Source of the DNA: Bombardia bombarda
Lineage: Eukaryota > Ascomycota > Sordariomycetes > Sordariales > Lasiosphaeriaceae
NCBI GenBank assembly: GCA_030512295.1
Contig: JAULSR010000002.1
Coordinates: forward strand, 6,386,001-6,450,000
Length of the DNA stretch: 64,000 nucleotides
Direction of reading: 5' to 3'
Notes under the pieces: generated by a model
Database searches by the model: none
The model's input: the letters and a program-made list of their open reading frames with translations, nothing else
What the model was told of the DNA's origin: nothing
Shown here: positions 38,210 through 48,205 of the stretch, in pieces
Layout: each line of letters starts with the position of its first letter
How positions within the stretch are numbered: the first letter of the stretch is position 1
Made by a program: the position numbers and the translations under genes

Positions 38210-41200
38210 ATGTCATGGACCTCATGGACGTCGCTGGTTCCCACGCTTCTCATCCTCTCGGCCGTGCTCGCTTGGTGGTTCACCGAGCCTAAGAACGCCC
38301 GGATAAACCTGATCGCAGCTGTCGGCGTCGTGCTCTTTTGCTGGGCCGTCGCGCCCGACCTGTCTCGCGGTCTCTCGGCGTCGCTGTACTCGGCAGCCAT
38401 CAACGCCCTCGCATCCTTGCGCCTCGAAATCTTTGTCGTGAGGCATGCCAACATGTTGTTAACAGGCGCAGCTGTAGTATGGTATGTAGTCATACGTCAC
38501 CTAGCTACTGCTACGACGTCTCCTCGTTTGGATCGCGATACGAGACGATGCGATGCGATGCTTTCCACAGCTTTGGGCAGTTTGACTGACTTGCGCATCT
38601 CGATGCAAATAGGTTGGTACGAAGAGCGTGGCAGACGCTGTGGAAACCGGTACCCGAATTGATAAACATATTGGGAGTCGACGTACCCGATCCGCCCGAT
38701 GTGTCGCTGGCCGGCATCCGCGCTGATGCGGCCACGGTGAACTGGACAAGATCCCCGGCGAGCCGGTCTGTCCAGAAATTTCTCATCCAAGTTAATGGGG
38801 TGGTCGGTGAGTAGTCGAAACAAAAACAACCTCCCAAAAAAAGCACCCACGTACATAAACGGCCCGCGGAGGATAAAACTCTATGGTCTCCCAATTACAG
38901 TCATCTATCCACCCACCACATGGAAGGATCGCATGAACCCTAACGTTCTTTAAACAGTGGGGGATGTCGCGGCAAACCAAGAACCAGCCATTGTGGTCAG
39001 CGGCCTGAAGCCTAACCACTTCTACAACGTGCGCGTCATCGCCGTCGGCTCCAACAACTTCCAGGCCGGCAGCCGCGTCATACGCCTGCGCACCTTTGGC
39101 CGGGACGGCCGGCCCCAGCTCGGCAACGCCCGCCTCCCGTCCAACTTCCTCGTCGAAGACCCACCTTACGGGCTCGGCCAGGCCGAATACGCCGACGACG
39201 GCACCGGCGCGCCCTCGCGAAACCCGGTCCCCGGACTCGAGTCGACCACAGCTGCCCCCGAGGGGGTCGCATCGCCAGGTCGAGATGGGAGCTCTGCTGC
39301 AGCCGGAGCGCCTGGCGGCGGCCCCCGCCGAAACACCGTCACGCGACGCCACTCGCCCTCCACCACCAGCATCGACCAGACGACACGCGACGAGATCAGT
39401 GCATACTCCAAAAAGACCCTACCCGAGCTGACCGAAAGGTTCGAGAGCATCCGCAAGGAAACAGAAGAGATCGCGTCTCTTATCGCCAAGGAGGACCTGG
39501 ACAGCAGGCACCTGCTGGAGGAGCTCGATGCCGAGAAGCGGGAGAAGAAGAAGGAGCAGAAGAAGAAGGAGGAGCAGACGGAGAAGCTCAGGAGGGACGT
39601 GAACTCGACCGACCGCTCGATGCGTAACGCCATCCAGCGCAAGGGCCAGAAGGAGAAGACGCTCAAGGAGAAGCAGAATGAGCGGGCCAAATTTCACGAA
39701 AACATCATCAAGTGGGAGAGGGGCATAGAGGATATGCGCAGAGAGCAGGAGAGTTTTGATCAGCAAACAAAGGATCTCACAGAGGAACGAGACCGGAAGG
39801 CGGAGCTCTTCCGTGCAGAGAACAGCGACCTGCAGACGGACTGCTCGCGACTAGAGACGGAGCTAAAGGAGAGGAGAGAGCAGGTGAAGGAGCTGGAGGA
39901 GGCCCGCAAGAAGCTCCCGGGCGGAGAGGAGGGCTCTGAATGGCGACTCAAGGAGAACGAGTTACGTCGGAACTGGGCGCAGAGGCATAGGGAGCTTCAA
40001 GACAGCCTGATCTTTGAGAACAAGAACGCAAGGAAGCTCGAGGAGCAGCTTCGCGTCCTCACGATACAGGTGCAACATATTCCTCAAACCAACTTCAACA
40101 TGTACAGTCAAGCAAACACATCCGGCCTAGACTTCGACAACCCGACGGTCAACCAGCTTAAGCGACGGAGCCGGAACAGCAATTCACTCTCAAACGTATC
40201 GATATCATCACCACTACCAGCATATTCTCAGGTCGACCCGATTAGCCTAGCCCCCATCGGGTTTGCCAGTTCACGATCCGCAAATGCGCCTCCAGGATTC
40301 GCTCCTGGGCCTTTCATGTTTGGACTTTCGGCCGACATGCCGGCCCGACTAGACGAGGGAGGCATTAGGGCCGCTTCCGCGCCTCTCAGCCCGTCAGCTA
40401 CTGCCCTCCTTCCGTCCAATATACTGGATGACTTGGACGACGACGATCCCAGCCCTACCTCCAGATACAGACCGGACCCATTCCTCACAACATACAGTGG
40501 CTCTCCCGACAATGACCCCCAGCCCCAGTCTCCCGCGTCTTCGGGTCCGTCCCTGAGCATGCTTTCCAGCCCCCACGGCTCATCTCACAACCTTCCCTTC
40601 CCCTCGTTCCCCAGCGACGCTTCGGATAGGCGGTCACTGCACGCGACCGCCCGGATGTCGCCACCCCATGCGACTGAAGTATCTACACACAAATTAGGCG
40701 GCCTTTTCTCATTCCAGAGATCTCGAACTGCCAAAGTCATGGAGGACGAGGGACCACCACTTGGTAGCCTAAAGCAGGGCCAGAGTCAATCATTCCCCAG
40801 ACAGGCCGACGAGGCCGAAGCCGAGGCTTTGTCAAACAAGCGACGCATCAGCCTCTCGGGCACGTGGAACATGTTCAATCGCAACTCCGCTGGGCCCGAT
40901 ATCATGGAGGGCCACGCGGGGCATTCGCGCATGTTCTCCACCCGAAGTTTCAACCCCTTTTCCAGCTCCAGCAGAGCTGGTGGCGGCATGTACACGGAGC
41001 GCGATCCCAGCAGCCCAAGACCCGCTAGCATCGCGTCCTCCGAGTTCCCCAGGCCTTCGACTGACTCGGGCTCCATCTGGGGCCCGCCCTCGGACCCCAC
41101 GGCGCTAGGCAAGCCCAGTAGTCGGCTCTGGTCGCCAGACGCGCCCTGGTCGAGGAACCCATCCCGCCGGCCATCCCTTCACGGATCCCCATCCGCGCTT

Positions 41201-42130
41201 AAGACGACGCTGGCCTCGGCTGATGACGAGATCCTGGACGAGGAGACGATGCCCAATGTCCACCAGGTCGGTGTCATAGGGAGCCGCCCACCCAACTCGT
41301 CCAAGCCCGCGCTCAAGCACCTGAACCCAAACGCCCCGGCCTTTATCGGATCCCTTTTCAAGTCGAAATCTGAAAAGGATCGAGAAAGCGGCAGAGAAGG
41401 CCGCAAGGGTAAAGAAAAGGACAAGGCAAAGGATAAGTCCAAAGGTAAAGATGCCTTGACCCCAGACACATCACACGCTCCGTCACTTGACATGGAGTCG
41501 CCCTCGGACTCACGCAAATCCCGCGATGGACTGTCGGTGCACACGCAGACGTCCGTTTCCGAGTCCCGCGACTCGCTCTCGCTAGATCAATCCTTCTCCA
41601 ACACGCCGTCGGAGCCGGCAAGCGCCGGGCTTTCTAACAGCGCCAAAGACGAAAACGTCGTCCGCAAGCTGTTTCGAAAGAGCAGCTCAAGCAAGTTTGG
41701 TCTGCCCGGCAGACTGAGCGGCAAGGAGTCGATCCTCTTCAAAAAGGGGCCCGGCAGCACGGCAAGCACGGGCCACTCAGACAAGGGCGGCGGCGGCGGT
41801 GCTTCACTGGAGCATCGGTCCAGCATCGGCGACTTTGAAGATATTGGCGACGATGCCGCCATGAGCTTCCTGGGCCGTAGCTATGAGAGCGTCACGAGCA
41901 GCCCTAGCCTGGCCCCGTCTTCTGCGGGTGCCAAGGGCAAGGATAACAAGACGCCCGTGAGGTGGTTGCACAACTTTGGCAAGAAGGGAAAGAAGGAAAA
42001 GGAGAGCTTGGATCTGGATAGGGCTCAGCATGGGTTTGATGCGGAGGGCGGAGGTGGTGGTGGTGGTGGTGGTGGTGTGGGTCTTGGTCTGGGCGAGGAA
42101 AGCGGCGGTTCTGGTATGCGGGCTGTTTGA
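38210..42130 (+). CDS. Membrane-anchored fibronectin type III and coiled-coil protein
   Basis: Exons 38210-38481, 38613-38806 and 38958-42130 join in frame to 1,212 aa. The N-terminus has two or three hydrophobic segments (LVPTLLILSAVLAWWF; LIAAVGVVLFCWAVA; MLLTGAAVVW). A fibronectin type III domain spans about 105-205 (PDPPDVSLAGIRADAATVNW, IVVSGLKPNHFYNVRVIAVG). A long charged coiled coil follows at about 300-535 (TLPELTERFESIRKETEEIA, KREKKKEQKKKEEQ), then some 650 residues of Ser/Pro-rich disordered sequence with basic blocks (KSKSEKDRESGREGRKGKEK) and a Gly-rich end. It should sit in the ER or another membrane with the coiled coil in the cytosol. I recognise this as a widespread but unnamed architecture of filamentous ascomycetes; function is not known to me. 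Confidence 0.85.
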
Positions 42131-42997
42131 AATTGTGTCGACAGCCAGTACTCGGGTATTATGAATCTGCTGGGTAACATGGCTCAAAGGGCGGAAGGAA
42201 AAGAAAACATGGGTGTGTTAAATGTGGGAGAAGTTTATTTCGAACCACCACCACCCACCACTCACCTCGTTGATTAGTACTGGGTAGTTTGGGAAGTGCT
42301 GGCTTGTGCATAGCTGGCAGACAGGCAGGGTTGTTAGCTTTTAGGGTAAGGGTAATATTAGGTAGTTGGAGTACGGTTGGTTGTTGTAGATAGGTAAAAA
42401 CACGGATTTAGTAGTGTTGTATATATCATGTCCATTGATGGTGTCGTTTCTAGCTCGCTCCTTATGTTCAGAAATGGCCAGCGGGCATTGGTGGTTCGTT
42501 CTTTGTCATCTTGGAGGTATTTGCGTTAGCGTGAGTTAGAAGTGCGAGGGAGAAAGGGAAGAAGCGATGGGCGATGCGAGGAGTGCGCGTTTATTTATCC
42601 CGTGGTGCCTTACTACTTGATATTAGAGTTTGAGTGTGCTGCATGTTGCTGGCCAGAGAGGTGCGCGTGTGTGTGGCTGAGGTGCGTTGAGTATTTGGAA
42701 GACAGAGGTAGGGATTGTGATTGTGGCTGGCGGTGGCTGAAGCACCTTTCTGTTAGTGCTGTCGCAGCCGACCGGGGTGGAGGGGCCAGAACCAGAGCAA
42801 GCAGAGCAGAGCAGAGCTCCATGGTTTCCAATTGGGGGCGGCCTACGGATACCTGACCTAGGTATATTATCAGATGGAAAATCAGACGACGTCAACATCC
42901 CCCCTCGCGCGACAACGATAAAACTTCCACCACACTCACTTAACGACAGACGAATTGGTCTCCCTCATTTCTCTGCCCGAAAAAAGGAAGCTGTTGA
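42131..42997. other. Intergenic, FN3 gene to CMC1
   Basis: Should hold the FN3 gene's 3' untranslated region and the CMC1 promoter. T/G-rich with TAGGTA-like motifs near 42360 and 42850. No gene seen. Confidence 0.5.
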
Positions 42998-43628
42998 ATG
43001 GCCGTAATGGCCGTCGAATCCTCCGCCGGGGAAAGCAACAGCGGCGGCGGCGGCCAGGAGCGCCTGCCCATGCCATCACGCAACCCGCTCCCGCTGTCGG
43101 CGTCGCAGGAGGCCCAGATCCGGGACATCTACTACGCCCGCGTCAGGAGCTTCTGCACTGACGAGATCAAGGGTATGTTATGCACTTCAATCCTTTCACC
43201 TCTGTTATAACCCACGTGTATTGGTGATTTACCAGCTGACCACCCTTTCCCCCCATACAGCCTTCGCAGCATGCGCCCTCGGCCGCACCTTCTCGGTGCC
43301 CTTTGCGTGCCGCGAGCCGCACCGGGCCATGAACAATTGCATGAAGATCCACGCGAACCAGAAGGAGCAGGACGCGGCGCGCGAGGAGTGGTTCTCGCAG
43401 CGCATGGAGCGGCAGCTGGAGCGCGAGCGCAAGGCCCGCCGCAAGGCCGAGCAGGAGGCCTTCCTGCGCGAGTGGTGGGGCCTGCCCGAGAAGGACCGCG
43501 AGAGCGCCCAGCGCGAGATGGAGAAGCTGCGCATGGGCGAGAGGATCGGCGGGTTCACCAGTGCCAATCGGACCAAGAGGACAGAGGGGAGTCGGGAGAA
43601 GGGGGATGGTGGCGGCAGCGGCAGGTGA
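42998..43628 (+). CDS. CMC1: Cytochrome c oxidase assembly factor CMC1 (twin CX9C)
   Basis: CMC1 is a mitochondrial intermembrane-space protein that helps bring copper and stabilises Cox1 during complex IV assembly. Exons 42998-43172 and 43261-43628 give 180 aa. The twin CX9C motif is complete only after splicing: FC-TDEIKAFAA-C (crossing the intron) and AC-REPHRAMNN-C, with the family sequence LGRTFSVPFACREPHRAMNNCM between. These Cys form two disulfides made by the MIA40 pathway. The C-terminal half is an unusually long charged helix (MERQLERERKARRKAEQEAF..) and a Gly/Lys-rich end; the family is normally nearer 110 aa. Two in-frame ATGs (42998, 43007) are equally likely starts. Confidence 0.93.
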
Positions 43629-44015
43629 CGACGCGAGGGGGCGTGAAATGGGATGCCGACGACCAGGGACGACGACGACATAACTACCTACCTGCCTGTC
43701 ATTCGAAACGGGTGTCGTCTGAATAACTCAGCACCATATTGGCAGTTGGCAGGAAGGAATCCGTTGAGAGTGGTCTATTTTTTTAAAACCAAAACCGGCG
43801 TTATGGGGGTCGGGCGAGGCCTACTTGTTTTATTTGCATCGAGTCTCGGGACAAAACAAACACTTCTCTGTGGGGAGATAAGGGGCAAATGGCGAATGTG
43901 TATGTATAGGTAGGTATATATATCTCCTCATGTGGGTCAGTGAGTGTGCATAATACTTGTATCAATAGAGAGACCAGGCCATCCTACGACTTTGTCACAT
44001 TATATGCATATCTAG
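43629..44015. other. Convergent 3' region of CMC1 and D-amino-acid oxidase
   Basis: AT-rich, should contain both 3' untranslated regions. Nothing else seen. Confidence 0.5.
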
Positions 44016-45311
44016 CTACAGCTTGGCTTGGTGAGCCTTCAAGTGCCTCTGCACCCCGTCAAGGACGCCCTGGGCCACTCCCCACGAGAGCTCAAAGCCG
44101 CGGCCGCCCAGGCCGTAGGCATGCATGACGAAGCCGCCTCCCGGGATGATCTCGCCTTCTATCCTCGGCCCCCCTCTCCGCGTCGGTCGTCGGCCCACAA
44201 TGTCCTGCAGCACCCTCAGCTCACCGGACTCGCCCAGGATAGCAGGGTGGGTGGCCGTAAAGCTCCTCAGCAGACTCTCGCGCACCTGGGGCGACGGGTC
44301 AGCGTCCCAGTTGTCGGGCTCCTTGGTGCCTCCGATAACGGTGCCGCCGTCAAAGTTGCGCGGCACCGAAAAGGTCCAGCTGCCGTCGGCGTTCTGGCGC
44401 GTCACCGTGGCGGCGCAGCTATTAGCCACGACGCACGTCTGGCCGCGCGTGATGAAGACCTTGTCATCGTCGCCGAACCCCACGCCCGAGGCGTTGACCG
44501 CCGCGTCGATTCTTCCCTTCTCACCACCAGAAAGACCCAGATCCAGCGCATACACCTCCGCCAGCGCCTTCAACTCCCTCCTCACCACCCTGCCCCCACC
44601 CCACACAAACCGCCGCAGCAAAAAACAGCAATACACCATCGGATTAACACACCACGTGTCATACTCACACCCCCACACAACCCTCTCATCAGGAAACTCG
44701 CTTGGCGCCAACAGCCGAAACGCCGGCATGCCCAGCTCGCCGACGGCGCGCTCGGGCGTCAGCGCGAGGTACTCGGCCGGCGGCGCCTCGAGATACTCGA
44801 TGCCCTTCATGAAGGTGATGCCGGTGGCGGCGCCGGCGGGCTCGGCCGCGGCCAGGGCGGCCATGCGCGCATACGTGGCTACCGCCATGGCGTGCTCGCG
44901 CGCGCCGTCGCCGGATGGGGTGGGCGGCACCCAGCGGTTATGCGCGCCGGCCCAGGGGGAGGCATAGTTGATGTGGGACCGGGGGGAGAGGCAGATGGTC
45001 TCGAAGGGGGCGGGGAGGTCCCGGGCGACGATGGTGACCGCGTAGCCGGCTGACTGGAGGTGGAGGGCGCAGCTGAGGCCGATGACGCCGGCGCTGGGGA
45101 GGGAGAAGGGGGGGTTTTGTTAGTTATGGTGGTTGTTGTTGTATGGATTGGTGGTGGGCGAGTGGGGTTTTGGGTGTAAGTGGTTTATTTCTGTCGTCAT
45201 GGGGGTTGGGGTGCTTGATGGAAAAAAGGGGGGAAGAGGGGGGGGGGGGGGGGGGGTTGGTTTGGTTACCTACCCGATAACGACAATGTGCTGCTGCTGC
45301 TGTTGAGACAT
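44016..45311 (-). CDS. DAO1: Peroxisomal D-amino-acid oxidase
   Basis: FAD-dependent oxidation of D-amino acids to keto acids, ammonia and H2O2, used for nitrogen scavenging. Exons 45311-45274 and 45093-44016 give 371 aa, the normal family size. The tiny first exon (MSQQQQQ then HIVVIG) and the second exon together make the FAD-binding Rossmann motif VVIGAGVIGLSCALHL, split by the intron. Other family motifs are SHINYASPWAGAHN near the N-terminus, GCEYDTWCVNPMVYC in the middle and the C-terminal FAD motif VMHAYGLGGRGFELSWG. The last three residues AKL are a variant type-1 peroxisomal signal. The 180-nt intron contains a G19 run (45238-45256) and a clear ACTAAC branch site. D-aspartate oxidase is an alternative within the family. 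GATA motifs lie upstream. Confidence 0.93.
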
Positions 45312-48205
45312 TTTTTTATTGTTTAGCTATTGGATTGTTCTTTGAGGTGCCGATTATCATGAGGTACAAAAGTTGATAATTCAAGTCAAGAACAAAGATA
45401 ACTGTAATGATGAAGCTCAGTGGTGAGCGACCTCGGCAGCCTGGTTAGGAAACCAATCCAGGGCACAGTGATTCTTGGGGTTGGCAGCTCTCTCGAATGG
45501 TAAAATCCACCATGCGCTAAGATAAGCGTTACTGGACTTAGAATAGGCTGCTACTTCGGTCATTCAACCTCCTCGTCCTCCAGAGCCGATCACGGCTTTT
45601 CGGCCCTTGCTCGTATTACGGCGGCGACGTCTTTTTCCTTGACCCCTTTCGCGATAGTAAATCCGCATTTTTGTCAAGGTTTTCAATACTATATCCCATA
45701 TTGCCAGATTTACACATTTTTCTTTTTGGTTTCAACATACTATTCCAATACAATTCTGATGTGACAACATTCTGCTCCTGTTCTAATGATGATCGCATAA
45801 TCCAACGTTATGTCACAATCACATCCTACATGACAAGTCATTAAAAACAGTAGCGACGGAGAAGAGTAGCCCTCCTGTACTAAAGCTGCAATTCGAAAAT
45901 ACTCTTCGAATGTGACTTAGGTGCCAGTCCTGCACTATTCTTATCATTCCGTCCCTCACATGATGCATTTTGCCGTTCATCAATCATGCTGGCAATGTGG
46001 ATAGTAATCACAATGAATGATGACGCAAAGGCTATGTGAACTTGGACGGTGACACAAGGGAATAGGGGCACTTGCACGTGAGAAAGGGGGAGCAGTAAAA
46101 TTAGGCAGCCACCCAAAACAAACTTTGAAGAAGCCGTTCAGCGGTCTGCAACTGTCATGTGCCTGCCGTCGTGGCATCAAACCTCACACTCAAAATCAAA
46201 GGTAAGTGCCCACCTGTGTAAGCTCGGTAAGGCAGGTAAGGTGCTTTCATGAAGACGAAGCAAGTTCACTCTTGGTTCTTTCCTAACAACACCTTGAACT
46301 CCCCATTCATCACTGTTTGTGACATGCAAAAATAGAAGGCCGCGAAAGCTTGCCGCTACACCATTGCTCCGTGTAAAGCGCGACGCGGGATACATCGACG
46401 GAAGGTTCACGAGTTAGGCAGGCACTTCTTGGATACCTCTTGGATTCCTCTCGGGTACCGTCTGGCAGGGGGACGATATACTTTGTGCAACGGTTGTGTG
46501 CAGATTTTCAACACTCAATAGAACTGCGAACCTTGGCGTGCACAAGGAAAATCTAATGCCCAGACATGCGGCTAAGATCCGAGATAAGCCGCGGAAAAAG
46601 AATGGAACAAAAAGTTAAATGGAAGCAGTCAGGTAGATGTTTATGAAAGAATAGGTAGTTAATTTCAATGTCAGCTGTAACTTGGTAAACATGTCATAAC
46701 TGAACCCCAGCGAGTGTTATAATGTAGACTGGGGATGCCGTCGTGGACTTGGGACTTATCCCATAAAGAGACATTATTCGACTGATATTGATAATAGCGA
46801 GCGGGACGGCACACCATCTGCACTCCAGATCTTGACTGCAAAAGGAAATGTCAAAACCGTGCGTCGTGATATCGACCCCAACCGGGTGAAGAAGATAGTA
46901 CTTGTTTGGTCACACAAGCTGGTTGGAAACGAGACGCTTGATTCGCTCGGGATAGAGAAGTCCAACAACTCCCTTAATGTCTTTTCTTTACCCAGCCAAG
47001 TGGTTCCCAACGGCGGCCACCGACTGGCCCTGGCCTAACTACCACGAGGTTGACAGAAGACCCCTGATGGGACAAGATCAATGTTTAGGCGCCACTTTGC
47101 CGCCTTGGACTCGGTAATACCTCGATAGTTTCGATGATAAGAGAGTGCGGGAGTAACCGCTCTGGCGGCAAAGATGCGAGGCCCATCACCCATCACAAGG
47201 GAGGGAGGTCGTCAGATGGTCAAGGTACCTTGGTCTGTTGAGCAGCCACATGGTTCTCTCGCGCCAATGCACGCACAGGGATATCTTACTGATTACCTAG
47301 ATAGGATTACTACTGGGAAGGCAGCTTGATATTTGAGGATATTGGATTGGAAAGGTTGCTCCTCGTTGAGATGGTACATGATACGAAGCGGTCAAATGTC
47401 AGATAGCGCGACCTACAGGGGTGTCCAGGAACGCTCTCCTCTCAGAGCTAACCCCGCGCAGCGTGTGGTTTGTGCGCGCTGGAACGGCGTCTATATGCAG
47501 CGTGACCCGGCTCCTGATTGGGCCCAGCCCACTGAGCAAGCCAGGGTTGAGCACGTAGGATCTATTTTCGGGCGGCTATTCCTCCCCCCCTCTTCGTCCC
47601 CCATCACCACCTACCACCCCTCCTCTTCCCGCCATCCACCATTCTGCCCACTCAGAGCATCGCACGCTGATCGCCGACAGCGATGGGCCAGCGCTTAACA
47701 AGCACCCGTCAGGGGAGATAGGTGCAGGCAAAAGAAAAATGGCCGCTCTTTCCAGAGAGGCATGGCTGCATCCGCCGCGAGAAAGCCCGCATAACCTACG
47801 CGGCGGGTTTAGCGATCTAGGTCCCATTGCTGCTGAGGACGCACATCGTGGCACACACACACAAGTGAAGTGTGCCTGCCCGTCCCGTTCCCGCCCCTGC
47901 GTCCTCCTCGTCCTCGTCCTCGTCCTCGTCCTGGTTGATCTCTCTTAAAGTCTTCCTGTCCTGCTGCCTCCCGTGCTGTCGGTTTTCCTGTCCCGACTTT
48001 TGCTGTTGCTGGTCCCCAACAAGGACGACGACGGCAAGAACGCGATTTTGCCATCTCCCTCATCTTTCTGATCTGCGATCATGTCTCGGTAGCAGGTCCA
48101 CCACTACTTTTGTGATACTCCCCTGTGCATAGCCACCACCGCTCAAACCCCACTGCATCACTACTGTATCGGTATTCGAGTGACAGAAAAATTGACCTGC
48201 CCAAT
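45312..48205. other. 2.9-kb divergent intergenic region
   Basis: Between D-amino-acid oxidase and the polyQ protein gene. Its left end holds the GATA cluster. An open frame without ATG at 46700-47038 (+) has protein-like composition (for example VKKIVLVWSHKLVGNETLDS) and may be a gene relic. The right end, with C-rich and CCTCGT repeats (47909-47935), should be the next gene's leader. Confidence 0.45.
45354..45526. promoter_or_regulatory. Cluster of GATA motifs upstream of D-amino-acid oxidase
   Basis: Four HGATAR-type cores within 215 nt of the start: TTATCA (45354-45359), TGATAA (45374-45379), AGATAA near 45397 and AGATAAG near 45520. AreA/NIT2-type GATA factors activate nitrogen-scavenging genes in fungi, and clustered sites are typical. 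Binding is inferred. Confidence 0.45.

Noticed and set aside
44028..45053. 341-codon plus-strand open frame
   Set aside because: Mirror frame of D-amino-acid oxidase; Arg/His/Ala-rich composition and no family resemblance.
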